Below, piece after piece: positions 8,437-17,378 of a stretch of DNA of 64,000 nucleotides (the first letter of the stretch is position 1; each line of letters starts with the position of its first letter). A program made the position numbers and the translations under genes. Origin of the DNA: an uncultured Bacteroidota bacterium (GTDB taxonomy: Bacteria > Bacteroidota > Bacteroidia > Bacteroidales > P3). Under the pieces are notes generated by a model. That model did no database searches, was not told the origin of the DNA, and saw only the letters and a program-made list of their open reading frames with translations. The stretch covers positions 62,001 through 126,000 of the forward strand of contig CACYKY010000011.1 in assembly GCA_902775135.1 (NCBI GenBank), written 5' to 3'.

Positions 8437-9842
8437 CAAAACTGGAAGTAGATGAATGTTTCGTTGAAGACACCGTATACAAATATCACAGCCAGTACCG
8501 TCAGGTAGCATGCGTAGCGCATCGCTCTGTAGCGCACACCGCTCATGTCAAGTCCGTGTTCCCGTCCGCGTTGCAGCCATTCCACTACCAGCATCATGGC
8601 AACGAAGGTGATGGCCCGCATCGGCGGATTGAATCCTGACCATCCGCCCCTTACAAGTCCGGCATAGAAGTCCAAGGCTTCGCCGATGCTTTGGCTGCGG
8701 AAAAGTATCCATCCCAAGACAGCCAGCACGAAGGTCAAAACCATTTGCCCCAACTCTTTAAGGTTTGGAAGCCAGTGGCCTTCAGCAATGGTGTTGGTAT
8801 ATTTTCGGTTCTTTCCCAATAGTATCAGAGGAAGGAACAGCATCGCATGAAAAGCTCCCCATGCCAGAAAGGTCCAGTTGGCACCATGCCAGAATCCACT
8901 GACCAAGAAGATGATGAATGTGTTGCGCACCACCTTGGCTTTGCTGACGCGACTGCCGCCAAGTGGTATATAGACATAGTCGCGGAACCAGGTGGTCAGC
9001 GAGATGTGCCAGCGGCGCCAGAACTCGGCGATGTCGCGGCTGAAATAGGGTACCTTGAAGTTGCGCATCAGCCTGATGCCAAACAATTTGGCGGTGCCAA
9101 TGGCGATGTCACTATAGCCCGAGAAGTCACAGTATATCTGGATAGCAAATAGCACAGCAGCCATGGCCAGGTTGACACTGCTTTGGCTGCCAACATCGGC
9201 CCATATTTTGTCCACGAAGACAGCGCAGTTGTCGGCCACTACCACCTTCTTGAAGAATCCCCACAGCATCTGTCGCACACCGTCGACAGCCATGCTGTAG
9301 TCGAATTGCCGTTGCCGCTGGAATTGAGGCAACAGGTTGGTGGCGCGTTCGATAGGACCCGCCACCAACTGGGGGAAGAAACTGACATAGGCGAAGAAGG
9401 CCACCACGTCGCGCGTGGGCTCCATTTTGTCACGGTAGATGTCGATGGAATAGGAGAGGGCCTGGAAGGTATAGAACGAGATGCCGACGGGCAGGATGAG
9501 ATTCAGCGTGACGCTGTCGGTCGACAGACCGAACAACCGGGCAAATTCAACAGCAAAGAAGTCATAGTATTTGAATAGTCCAAGAATAGACAAATTGATA
9601 ATGATATTGCCCCACAATGCTGTCTTGCGCCAACGTCCGCCGTTGATAATCAGGCCGCTGAAATAACTGCATGCCGAAGTGAAGGCTATCAGCAGCAGGA
9701 ACCGCCAGTCCCACCAGCCGTAGAATACGTAAGATGCCACTACCACCAGCAGGTTTTGCCAGCGTACCTGTCGCCGGAGTACCCAATAGAGGGCGAACGC
9801 CACCGGCAGAAAGACCATGAATTCGACGGAGGAGAATATCAT
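8436..9842 (-). CDS. MBOAT-family O-acyltransferase (AlgI/DltB-like)
   Basis: 468 residues with about eleven membrane helices. PVGISFYTFQALSYSIDIYR, the FFPQLVAGPIERA segment, and GFWHGANWTFLAWGAFHA containing the invariant membrane-embedded His are hallmark features of MBOAT proteins such as AlgI, PatA and DltB. They pass acetyl groups from a cytoplasmic donor to an extracytoplasmic SGNH-like partner, here the gene at 7366-8349. Length agrees with AlgI. It probably acylates the polysaccharide made by this operon. The upstream GT2 gene stops 15 bases before its start. Confidence 0.93.
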   Translation of the reverse strand: MIFSSVEFMVFLPVAFALYWVLRRQVRWQNLLVVVASYVFYGWWDWRFLLLIAFTSACSYFSGLIINGGRWRKTALWGNIIINLSILGLFKYYDFFAVEFARLFGLSTDSVTLNLILPVGISFYTFQALSYSIDIYRDKMEPTRDVVAFFAYVSFFPQLVAGPIERATNLLPQFQRQRQFDYSMAVDGVRQMLWGFFKKVVVADNCAVFVDKIWADVGSQSSVNLAMAAVLFAIQIYCDFSGYSDIAIGTAKLFGIRLMRNFKVPYFSRDIAEFWRRWHISLTTWFRDYVYIPLGGSRVSKAKVVRNTFIIFLVSGFWHGANWTFLAWGAFHAMLFLPLILLGKNRKYTNTIAEGHWLPNLKELGQMVLTFVLAVLGWILFRSQSIGEALDFYAGLVRGGWSGFNPPMRAITFVAMMLVVEWLQRGREHGLDMSGVRYRAMRYACYLTVLAVIFVYGVFNETFIYFQF

Positions 9843-9856
9843 TTTGTTAGGTGGAG

Positions 9857-10807
9857 TTAGTGGGTTAAAAGTTCGTAAAGACGGAAGAGGACAGGGTGGA
9901 GGTGGATTAGATGGTAAAGGCGTTGATGTCGTGAGGTAATGCAGACTGTATGGAACTGCTTCCAGTCAACCCATCGGCGCATCTCGCGGTCGATGTTGCC
10001 GTAGAGTTTCTTCGTTTTGCGCGAGAATAAGTTGATGTAGTTCGACGCCAACACACGGTAGATGATTGTTTTATCCACACCCTGGAGGGGAATGAATCGG
10101 TCGGCGAGCATCCGCTGCACGCGTAGGCTGTCGTCGAAGCGGCGACGGTCGACAGTGGTGGTGATGCTGTTCGCGCGTATCCTGTATATATACAGGCAGG
10201 CGTTGATGGTTTTCAGGCTTCGGGCGGCGAGCATGGCCTCGGTGGTGAAGAGGTCGTCTTCAGCGCGGAGTATGCCGTCGGCAAAGCGCAGGTTATTGTC
10301 TAGCATGAACTGACGACGGTAGGCGCGTTGCCAGATACAGACGAAGTGGATGTCGGTTGGGTCTAGGCGATGGCGGCAGAAGTAGGTCCAGCCGTCGCAA
10401 CTTTCGGGTTCCCTGACGGTAGGGTGGAATGAGTATTCACCGGTATCCTCGTGCAGTTTTTTGGCGTTGAATCCGATGATGTCCTCGCCGTTGAGCTCCG
10501 ATGCCAGTGTGGTCAGGGCGCTGTCGGTGAGGAGGTCGTCGCTGTCCACAAAGAGGATGTATTCGCCCTGGGCCTCACCGATGCCTCGGTTGCGGGCGGT
10601 GCTCATACCTTGGTTGGGCTGGGTGAGGATACGCAGTTGTGGGTGACGCTCGGCGTATTGTTGCAGCAACTTGGGAGTGTCATCCGTGCTGCCATCATCG
10701 ATGCACAGCACCTCATAGTCAGCATATTGTTGGCATAAGATGCTGTCTAGGCACTTCGGCAGGAATGCCGCCGCGTTATAGGCCGGTATGATGATGGAGA
10801 AAGTCAT
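9857..10807 (-). CDS. GT2-family glycosyltransferase
   Basis: 316 residues starting TFSIIIPAYNAAAFLPKCLDS, with IDDGSTDDTPKLL and ILFVDSDDLL as the GT-A donor-site loop and acidic cluster of family 2. AEDDLFTTEAM may supply the catalytic base region. Closely follows the RAYT gene, overlapping its stop by ATGA (10804-10807). Acceptor and donor unknown. Confidence 0.88.
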   Translation of the reverse strand: MTFSIIIPAYNAAAFLPKCLDSILCQQYADYEVLCIDDGSTDDTPKLLQQYAERHPQLRILTQPNQGMSTARNRGIGEAQGEYILFVDSDDLLTDSALTTLASELNGEDIIGFNAKKLHEDTGEYSFHPTVREPESCDGWTYFCRHRLDPTDIHFVCIWQRAYRRQFMLDNNLRFADGILRAEDDLFTTEAMLAARSLKTINACLYIYRIRANSITTTVDRRRFDDSLRVQRMLADRFIPLQGVDKTIIYRVLASNYINLFSRKTKKLYGNIDREMRRWVDWKQFHTVCITSRHQRLYHLIHLHPVLFRLYELLTH

Positions 10808-11498
10808 TTAGGGTTGTTTAGGGTGGTGGCTATGGTTTCGGCTATGGTGTTCATGGCGTTGCATTGTTCACGGCTGATGGTCATGCGGTTGGCATGGTGT
10901 TTCCAGGGAGCCAGTTGCAGCAGACGGCCTTCTGCGCAAGAGTAGAAGGCTTGGCCTACAGGTTTGTATAGTTCAGGAAAACCGTTTTCCGTGATGTGGA
11001 TTATCGGTTGATGGAGCACGCTGGCCTTTAGGGCGATGGTTTGCTCGGTCTTCGATATGAAGGCTCCGATTAGTACGGAGCCTTCTTGGGAGGCTTTTAT
11101 ACAGCCTTCGGCGTAGTTATGTTGCTCCATGGGTGTCCAATGACGACGGCAGTGCACGGCGAGCAGTGGGGCCCGCAGGAGGGCGAGGTTGCCAATGGCA
11201 TCCATTGTGTGGCCTGCCACGTCAATGCTGCGGTGGATGTTGAAGAAGGAACTCTGTTGGTGTTTGAGTAGCAGACGGCGTGGGTTGTCGCGTATGTAGT
11301 CTATCATCCGTTGCAGCTGTCCCTTGCCTTGGAGGATGCGGTCGTTATAGCCTTCGGAGAAGAGGCGCCGGAAGGGGCTTCCGCCTGTCTCTTCTTCTCC
11401 CTCTGCCGGTGCAAGCACTGCCACACCCGACAAAGGAGCAAGCGTTCCTTCTTCTCCTATACTCGTTATTTCAGTTACCATTCCTTTGTCCCGTGAGG

Positions 11499-11512
11499 GG
11501 GCGCTTGCGCCC
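11499..11512. repeat. REP-like hairpin inside the RAYT gene, copy 1
   Basis: GGGCGC-TT-GCGCCC, a 6-bp perfect stem with a two-base loop, embedded in an approximately 48-bp in-frame direct repeat. Shares the GCGC-TT-GCGC core with 11547-11560 and 11948-11961. Confidence 0.75.
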
Positions 11513-11546
11513 GTTGCTTCTGGCACCGTTCCGTTGTCCCGTGTGG

Positions 11547-11560
11547 GGGCGCTTGCGCCC
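11547..11560. repeat. REP-like hairpin inside the RAYT gene, copy 2
   Basis: Identical 14-base palindrome to 11499-11512, 48 bases away, so the repeat keeps the reading frame (16 codons). Confidence 0.75.
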
Positions 11561-11947
11561 GCCGCTTCTATCATCCTCCCGTACCTCTGCCCGCAGGCAA
11601 TCTTCCACGATGAAAGCAGGTTGCCTAACGGCTTTTGTAGCCTTGTAGTGACTTGCATGATGACATGTACATGGTCTGGCATGACCTGATATTGTAGCAA
11701 CCGTAGCTGTGGATAGCGCTGGCAGAGGGCATACAACTCATAGCGCACAGCCTCGCCCAGTAGCGACAGTTCTATATGGGCTGTCGATACATCACCCACC
11801 AGCTTGCCCAGCAGGGGTTCCCGCCCTTCGACCGTCACGGTGAGCATATAGATACACGGCGACTTGTAGTCGTGGGTGTAGCTACGTTGTATCTGAGGTT
11901 TGTCAGCCATGGTCTGTTTTAGATTTTCTCTCCTTTGTCGTGTCTCC

Positions 11948-11961
11948 AAGCGCTTGCGCTT
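11948..11961. repeat. REP-like hairpin upstream of the RAYT gene, copy 3
   Basis: AAGCGC-TT-GCGCTT, same core as the two internal copies, placed 38 bases upstream of the transposase start and touching the 3' end of the fucosyltransferase gene. This is the position in which RAYT substrates are typically found. Confidence 0.6.
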
Positions 11962-11963
11962 GC

Positions 11964-12947
11964 CTATCGAAAGAGGCCGTCGAGGTGGCGTTCGAGGTTG
12001 TCGAAGTAGTTGGCTACCACGTGCCATGCATCGTCTCTGAGGCGGGGCTGTTCGTAGAACTCGCGGTAGCGGGCGGGATTGTTTTGCAGTTCTGCAATCT
12101 GTTGTAACAAGGCGTTGTTGTCACCGTCAGGGTTCCAGAAAAGGATGGCGTCGCGGTTGAGGATATCGGGTTCGGGGTTGCCGTTGGCGCCCCAGTAGAT
12201 GGGCAGGCAGCCGGAGCCTATGCAGTGGAACAGTTTCTCCGTGACATAGCCCTCGACCGAGGCGTTCTCTGGGCAGATATAGAAGCGGTACTGTTTGAGG
12301 AATTCGGCTTTGTTGTCGTTGTATTTCGTCTTCAGCTCGTCGGTGTTGTGGAGGAGTTTGCCTGCACAGTCGACGGGGGCGATGGTGATGAGGCATTCAA
12401 CCAGCCGGGTGCGCCGCTGTGCCCCAGGGTCGTTGGGACCGCGGTTGCCGGAGACCAAGGCGCAGAAGCGGTTGCGCGAGGCTTCAAGGTGCTGGTGGCT
12501 CAGTTGGTCGCAGACGCGACGGATGTCCTTCTCGGTAGACTCCGGGGGGAACATCTCCAATATCCACAGTGGGAATCGCATGTAGCGTGGGTCGTCGGTA
12601 TAGTCGAAACCGAGGCTGAGGTCGATGGCTTTATGGTCGAGGAGGTTGTCCTTGTAGTCTATGAAGCCGGGGTAGTGGTTGTTCTCCCCGTTGAAATAGA
12701 CGCGTATGCGGTTGCGCTTGTACCATGAAAGCAACTGCTCTATCCGCAGCAGGTTGATGCTCCCTAGCGAGGAGTAGAATACAAAGTGTGCCTTGGGGTA
12801 GCGATCCAGAAAGCCCCTCTTTTGGAGATAGGTAGTGAACCATACCTCGTCGGCCGGCTGTTTGTTCCACCAGTTGTAGTAATCTATTCGCCCGTCAGAC
12901 GAGGATAGTGGGTTGCGGTAGCGTTGGTGTTGTGTACGAAGACTCAT
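11964..12947 (-). CDS. GT10-family alpha-1,3/4-fucosyltransferase
   Basis: 327 residues. The C-terminal block CPENASVEGYVTEKLFHCIGSGCLPIYWGA matches the GT10 donor-binding signature (E-N ... G-Y-V-T-E-K-L ... P-x-Y-W-G), which binds GDP-fucose. Gmd and Fcl encoded in the same operon (31585-32664, 30112-31041) make that donor, so the assignment is supported by context. The enzyme should place fucose on a GlcNAc- or Gal-containing acceptor. It shares its start base with the upstream GT8 stop at 12947. A REP-like hairpin lies at its 3' end. Confidence 0.9.
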   Translation of the reverse strand: MSLRTQHQRYRNPLSSSDGRIDYYNWWNKQPADEVWFTTYLQKRGFLDRYPKAHFVFYSSLGSINLLRIEQLLSWYKRNRIRVYFNGENNHYPGFIDYKDNLLDHKAIDLSLGFDYTDDPRYMRFPLWILEMFPPESTEKDIRRVCDQLSHQHLEASRNRFCALVSGNRGPNDPGAQRRTRLVECLITIAPVDCAGKLLHNTDELKTKYNDNKAEFLKQYRFYICPENASVEGYVTEKLFHCIGSGCLPIYWGANGNPEPDILNRDAILFWNPDGDNNALLQQIAELQNNPARYREFYEQPRLRDDAWHVVANYFDNLERHLDGLFR

Positions 12948-13810
12948 TATCGGTAAAGTAGTTTTCTTGCCTTGCGGATCAATTTCTTGTACTCCAACAG
13001 GACGGCGTCGGTATTGCGTTTATGCATCATCCGCAGCATCATCAGTTGCAGTTCCTGCTTGAGTACCGAAAGGGTTGACCACTGTTGCATCCAGGGTTTC
13101 TTCTCGCTGGCATAGTGTATGATGGCTACCGACTTGGGGTCATTCACATCGTTATTGTAGTGGTAGCCAAGTTTTTCTTCAAAGTAGTGGGAGTAATAGG
13201 ACATGACGCCGTATTTCTCTCCCATATCCAGCTCAGGGTGTTTGGGCCAGTCAGAGTAATAGGTCTGCAGAATACTCATATCGCCAAGGGCACCATTGTT
13301 TTCTATCACGGTGGGGATGACCTTCATGAATTCGTCGACCATGCCTTCCTTTGGAACAATAGTCAGGATTCCGGCGGAGAGGTCGACCCAGCTTTCGTTG
13401 CCGGGAAAGCTTTTGCCGGCAATCATGGCAGCCATGTGGGGCATATCGAACAGACGGTCGAGCGACTGGAGAATATAGATGTCGGTATCGATATAGACGA
13501 TTTTGTCGAATTGGGTTTGCTCGAAGACCAAAAGCTTGTCATAGCATTGGTTTCCGCGGAGGTTCCCACTTTTGGTGTTGTTGTCGATTAGCACCTGCGG
13601 AACGGTTACAGGCTTTGGGTATTCAATGATGTTGATGCCTTCTTTCTTCAGGTTGGCAACCTCCTTGGGCTTCTCCTGTATGAGTTTTGTGGGCAACATC
13701 GCATAGAAGGGAATTTTCGTGCCGGTGTCGCGCAGGCAGAGCCAAGTGGCCATCAGGCCTTCCAGGTAGTTGGCCGTGTTGCAGAAGGTTACGTATGCTT
13801 TTTTCTCCAT
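12947..13810 (-). CDS. GT8-like glycosyltransferase
   Basis: 287 residues. KIVYIDTDIYILQSLDRLFD contains the D-T-D metal motif followed by the typical helix of GT8 (glycogenin/LgtC type) enzymes; DLSAGILTIVPK and a C-terminal AIIHYAS-x-x-K-P-W segment (GT8 H-x-x-G/S-x-x-K-P-W motif) support it. Retaining enzymes of this family add galactose or glucose. It overlaps adjacent genes by single bases at both ends. Confidence 0.85.
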   Translation of the reverse strand: MEKKAYVTFCNTANYLEGLMATWLCLRDTGTKIPFYAMLPTKLIQEKPKEVANLKKEGINIIEYPKPVTVPQVLIDNNTKSGNLRGNQCYDKLLVFEQTQFDKIVYIDTDIYILQSLDRLFDMPHMAAMIAGKSFPGNESWVDLSAGILTIVPKEGMVDEFMKVIPTVIENNGALGDMSILQTYYSDWPKHPELDMGEKYGVMSYYSHYFEEKLGYHYNNDVNDPKSVAIIHYASEKKPWMQQWSTLSVLKQELQLMMLRMMHKRNTDAVLLEYKKLIRKARKLLYR

Positions 13811-14598
13811 TAATGTATTTTTAATATTTTCTTGATCCGGTATTTGATTTCTTTATCCCAAGTGCGCTTCTTCCTGCGTTTGCGAGTGGCCCAGATGGGA
13901 TAGTCTTTTAGTTCCTCCCAGTCGCCTTCGGTGAAGAACTCCTCTACGGGGAGTTCCACACCGCCGTATTTGACCATTAGGAGACTGAATACACTCTGGT
14001 CGTGGCGGTTCTCCTGGAAGTCGGGAACGTTAGGCAGTTTGGATGGCGAGTCGGTGGCCAGGTCGTGATGGAAGTGCATGATGTAGTGCCATTCGTCGAC
14101 AAGACGCTGCGAAGCGGGCTTCTTGTGGATGATGATGCAACCTGAAGCTACCTGTCCGTGATCCATGTATTTGGGGTCGCCGAGGACACCGAAGTAGTCG
14201 AAGAGGTCGGCCTTGGTCCATTCCGCCTCGCGGAAATGCTGGTCGAATCCCAACACACCGCAGGGACTTTCCTCTACCATGTGTAGGTATTCTCTTAGAC
14301 GGGGAATGCCTCGGGGATTGAGGGTGCAGCCTGCGTCGGCATAGACGAGGAAGTCGCCCTCCTCCATGCGGTCCATGACGCGGCGAATGATATAGGGCTT
14401 CCATTGCCAGTAGCCGAAGCTGCGTTCAGGCCAGCGGTCCTTGTATTTCTCGAAATACCAAGGCTCGAGCATCTTCTCGTCGCCTACATAGATGTGGTCG
14501 AAGAAGTGCATCTCTTCTGTCTCTCGCTTGATACGGGTTTGAGACGCATAGCGGCTGTTGGCAAAAGAAACGAAGGAGATGGAATGGTTGTTATACAT
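13810..14598 (-). CDS. Putative GT-A-like glycosyltransferase of capsule loci
   Basis: 262 residues. YWQWKPYIIRRVMDRMEEGDFLVYADAGCTLN is a pattern seen in uncharacterised capsule-locus transferases: an aromatic/K-P segment followed by a D-A-G in place of DXD within a strand-turn resembling GT-A donor sites. HDQSVFSLLMVKYGG is also GT8/GT32-like. No secretion signal. The catalytic assignment is inferred from these motifs and from its place between two glycosyltransferases. It may be a transferase with an unusual metal motif. Confidence 0.6.
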   Translation of the reverse strand: MYNNHSISFVSFANSRYASQTRIKRETEEMHFFDHIYVGDEKMLEPWYFEKYKDRWPERSFGYWQWKPYIIRRVMDRMEEGDFLVYADAGCTLNPRGIPRLREYLHMVEESPCGVLGFDQHFREAEWTKADLFDYFGVLGDPKYMDHGQVASGCIIIHKKPASQRLVDEWHYIMHFHHDLATDSPSKLPNVPDFQENRHDQSVFSLLMVKYGGVELPVEEFFTEGDWEELKDYPIWATRKRRKKRTWDKEIKYRIKKILKIH

Positions 14599-14601
14599 GT
14601 A

Positions 14602-15534
14602 TCAGGGTTTTATTCCTCTCAGTCGGCAGAAGAAGAAGTTCATACGTTTGGTGAATAGGAGTCGGGTCAAAGGACGGAAATTCAAGACGGGATGTTTTGT
14701 GATTATTCGTTGCAGCCATTTGTTTGTGTTGTCCAATCCCCATTTCTTTTTCAATTTCTGATAACCGTCATAGAATCGATAGTCGTCGTATATCCAGAGT
14801 GGGTAATTGTGCTTCTTTTCGAAATCCGTCAGTGGGTATTTCTCATAGTCGGTAATGCGATATTGGTCATTTTTGCTCGACTGTTTTACGACGGCCGTCT
14901 GCCCGGCTAAATGGTTAACCACCGATTTTGTACATACCACACTCCATAGCGCGTTGCGGCTCATCATGTTCTGTTCATCGCAGTCGGCACCATAGAAATC
15001 AACGGTTTCATCGAAAGGACCTGTAATGTCGAACACTTCTCGTTTCCACACAAAACACCAGGGTGCGAAGTGTTTCTGGTGCTCCCAGCCTTTGTAATAA
15101 TCTTTCTCGCGGGGTAACGCTTCTGGGGTCATCCTGGGATAGTCACCACTGTCGTCGATAGGGGAGAAGCACTTGAAGCGTTTATGTACAGCGGCGATTT
15201 TTTTTATCTCGCTGAACCAACCAGGTTTGAAGATGATGTCGTTGTTGCAGAAGGCAATGTACTCACCGTCAGTCTTGTCTATACCCATATTGAAGAACTT
15301 GTGGAAACCGAAGTCTTCTTTGGGGATAATCACCTCAACGTTAGGGAATGGATAGGTATAGCCGCTCTCTTTTTTGCTCTCGATGATTAGCACTTGTAGG
15401 TCGCCTGTCCATGCTTCGGATTCTATGAGGGATTTTAGAGCATTGCAGTTCATCTCATAGATGTCCTCGTCAATGGCGTATGAGAGGATGATGACCGATA
15501 GTTTGTCTTTTATTCCGTTGCCAAAGGTTTTCAT
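14602..15534 (-). CDS. GT2-family glycosyltransferase
   Basis: 310 residues from the ATG at 15534, which overlaps the deacetylase stop by ATGA; the longer frame to 15603 is unnecessary. LSVIILSYAIDEDIYEMN, an NVEVIIPKEDFGFHKFFNMGID segment and YIAFCNNDIIFKPGWF form the rhamnosyl-transferase-like GT2 pattern in which N-N-D takes the place of the DXD cluster. Donor unknown. Soluble, without obvious membrane helices. Confidence 0.82.
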   Translation of the reverse strand: MKTFGNGIKDKLSVIILSYAIDEDIYEMNCNALKSLIESEAWTGDLQVLIIESKKESGYTYPFPNVEVIIPKEDFGFHKFFNMGIDKTDGEYIAFCNNDIIFKPGWFSEIKKIAAVHKRFKCFSPIDDSGDYPRMTPEALPREKDYYKGWEHQKHFAPWCFVWKREVFDITGPFDETVDFYGADCDEQNMMSRNALWSVVCTKSVVNHLAGQTAVVKQSSKNDQYRITDYEKYPLTDFEKKHNYPLWIYDDYRFYDGYQKLKKKWGLDNTNKWLQRIITKHPVLNFRPLTRLLFTKRMNFFFCRLRGIKP

Positions 15535-16235
15535 GGCTCTTTCAGCTCTATTCGTGGCAGCTCCAACAGAGTAGCATCGCCTTTTCTGATACTCCCACCC
15601 CATGCACGCAGGGTTGAGATGAAATGACAGTCGTTCACAATCTTCAAGGTGTCGGCGTTGTATGCACCGTGGGGATAGGAGAAGTGGTGGATGGGATGAC
15701 CAAGGATGGACTCCAGTTCTTGTAGGGACTGTTCGATCTCTTTTTGCTGTTCCTGGGGAGAGAGGTTGTCGAGTTTGGGGTGGCTGACGGTGTGTGCGCC
15801 GATGGTGCAGAGGGGATCAGCATCCATGGTTTTTAGATATTCGGTGTTGATGCCCAGTTTTTCATTAGGATACCACCTTATGGGGATGCGATTGTCGATG
15901 AACCCTGTTGTGACATAGATGGCGAAGGGAACTTCCATCTGTTTTAGGATGGGGTAGGCGATATCGTAGTTGTCTTGGTATCCGTCGTCGAAGGTAAGGC
16001 AAACGAAGGGATGGTTGGTACGACCGTTGGAGATAATGTCGCAGGCCTCGTCGATGGAGACGAACCGGTGGCCTTGTTGACGGTAGGTTTCAATGGTTCG
16101 CCTCAGGAATTCTGGTGTAATCTCCAACTCGCGGTTCTCTCCCTCGCTGCGATGCTCTACCACACGATGCAACATCAATATGCGCCCCAACAAGGGGTGC
16201 GTGAGGTTGTGGAGTTTACGACGGAAAATAGACAT
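15531..16235 (-). CDS. Polysaccharide deacetylase (NodB/CE4 family)
   Basis: 234 residues. VCLTFDDGYQDNYDIAYPIL is the CE4 motif 1 with the catalytic Asp and metal Asp, and GAHTVSHPKLDNL supplies the two metal-binding His of motif 2; FSYPHGAYN resembles motif 3. There is no signal peptide or membrane anchor, so it may act on a cytoplasmic lipid-linked or nucleotide-bound sugar, probably N-deacetylating a GlcNAc or GalNAc residue. Only 13 bases separate it from the acyltransferase upstream. Confidence 0.9.
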   Translation of the reverse strand: MSIFRRKLHNLTHPLLGRILMLHRVVEHRSEGENRELEITPEFLRRTIETYRQQGHRFVSIDEACDIISNGRTNHPFVCLTFDDGYQDNYDIAYPILKQMEVPFAIYVTTGFIDNRIPIRWYPNEKLGINTEYLKTMDADPLCTIGAHTVSHPKLDNLSPQEQQKEIEQSLQELESILGHPIHHFSYPHGAYNADTLKIVNDCHFISTLRAWGGSIRKGDATLLELPRIELKEP

Positions 16236-16248
16236 GAGATTCGCTGGT

Positions 16249-17262
16249 TTAAGAACAGATGTATCGGATTATTGGAATCTTTCTAATTGCCTTTGATGTG
16301 AGTAGACTTGCAAAGAAAACAATGATTGTAAACAAAGGTATACTGAGTAAAACCGGTATTTGTCCGTAAAAAAGTGGTCTGAAAAAAAGTCTAATAAAAA
16401 AAATATGTATCAAATAAACGCCAAATAAATCATTTCTTATTAATTCTATTATTCGTGAGCCCCCCACCCTATATTCTATAATAATATTCTTTATCAAACA
16501 GAAAAAAATTGTTGACATGATTATAACCAGAGGATTCAAATATTGGAAAACATTTTCAATATTCGAAACATTTGCTGCTGCAAAAAAAACAAGAAAAGAA
16601 ACAAGCAAAAACGTTGTTACTAAATAGCTTATCTTAATATGGATGTCTTTTTGAGATAGTTTGTATCCAAGAATCATGTATCCACTATAACCAACAACCA
16701 TTTCCATTTTTAAATAGCTTATGCCTTGAAATATAAAACTATTGGGAATGGATGTGATAAGAGACCAAGCGAACCATAGTGTCAAAAAATATTTAGTGGT
16801 AACTGTATTACTTACAATTAATTTTAAAATGGGTAAGACGATGTACAATCCTATAATCATTGGAAGATACCATAGATGAATTGGATTGGCAAAAGGATTC
16901 TTTAATACATCAATGATATTTATTATTTTTATAGGTGAGTTTTTTATGGCTTGCAGTGTAGGATCAAATACATAATAATAAATTGCTATCCAAAAGACAA
17001 GGGCAACAAGTAAGCGCAAAATATATTTTTTATATAAAGAAGAAACTGTAATTTGTTTTTCGCTGTTTAAAAATATAGCCCCACTAATCATCACAAAAAT
17101 AGGAACACACCATCGACAAATACTATCATATGCCAAGCCAATTGTATATGAAATTTTGGTTGAACTACAATCTAGTACACAACAAGATATGTGCAACATT
17201 ATTACAGCAAGTGTTGCAAACAAACGTAAATAGTCAAGATATAGAATTCTGGATTGAGGCAT
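16249..17262 (-). CDS. Acyltransferase family 3 (WecH-like) membrane protein
   Basis: 337 residues, about ten hydrophobic helices and a markedly AT-rich coding sequence compared with adjacent genes. The N-terminus ILYLDYLRLFATLAVIMLHIS has the R/H motif of the family, and CVPIFVMISGAIFLN and a NPIHLWYLPMIIGLYIVLPIL segment complete the pattern of O-acetyltransferases such as WecH. Likely attaches acetyl groups to the glycan or an intermediate at the inner membrane. Confidence 0.87.
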   Translation of the reverse strand: MPQSRILYLDYLRLFATLAVIMLHISCCVLDCSSTKISYTIGLAYDSICRWCVPIFVMISGAIFLNSEKQITVSSLYKKYILRLLVALVFWIAIYYYVFDPTLQAIKNSPIKIINIIDVLKNPFANPIHLWYLPMIIGLYIVLPILKLIVSNTVTTKYFLTLWFAWSLITSIPNSFIFQGISYLKMEMVVGYSGYMILGYKLSQKDIHIKISYLVTTFLLVSFLVFFAAANVSNIENVFQYLNPLVIIMSTIFFCLIKNIIIEYRVGGSRIIELIRNDLFGVYLIHIFFIRLFFRPLFYGQIPVLLSIPLFTIIVFFASLLTSKAIRKIPIIRYICS

Positions 17263-17341
17263 TAATCTTTTTTATTACTTGTACGTTTTTCTGCAAGAAA
17301 TATTCAATAACGATTTTGCGTCTGGTATGATTCATTGGGAC

Positions 17342-17378
17342 TTTTCTTTTACAATCTTTTACAATCTGATTGAGATTG
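17342..17378. repeat. Dispersed AT-rich repeat, copy B (at a gene 3' end)
   Basis: Near-identical to 7372-7407 over 36 bases although the adjacent genes are unrelated. On the minus strand it encodes the tail QSQSDCKRL of the GT2 protein. Confidence 0.8.

Larger units (their letters stand above)
10804..11910 (-). mobile_element. REP-associated tyrosine transposase (RAYT, Y1/HUH) with extra C-terminal domain
   Basis: Starting at the ATG at 11910 (a longer frame to 12027 overlaps the fucosyltransferase gene) the product is 368 residues. Residues 10-110 and 178-212 form a Y1_Tnp/HUH domain: HVH at 80-82 is the metal-binding pair, and Y205 in MIDYIRDNP is the likely nucleophile. Between them, residues about 115-175 are a low-complexity insertion with two 16-residue repeats (GASAP(T/S)RD). 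The corresponding DNA carries two GGGCGC-TT-GCGCCC hairpins at 11499-11512 and 11547-11560. Residues about 225-368 form a further domain with SVLIGAFISKTEQTIALKA and ITENGFPELYKPVG, reminiscent of a DprA/Rossmann-like nucleotide-binding fold, but I cannot assign it firmly. It is a coding gene lodged inside the glycosyltransferase operon, and it is unrelated to glycan synthesis. Confidence 0.82.

Noticed and set aside
8350..8511. N-terminal extension of the SGNH-like frame
   Set aside because: It overlaps the MBOAT gene and is translated from repeat sequence; the membrane helix starts right after the ATG at 8349.
11911..12027. N-terminal extension of the RAYT frame
   Set aside because: It overlaps the fucosyltransferase coding sequence, and the ATG at 11910 begins where the Y1 domain begins.
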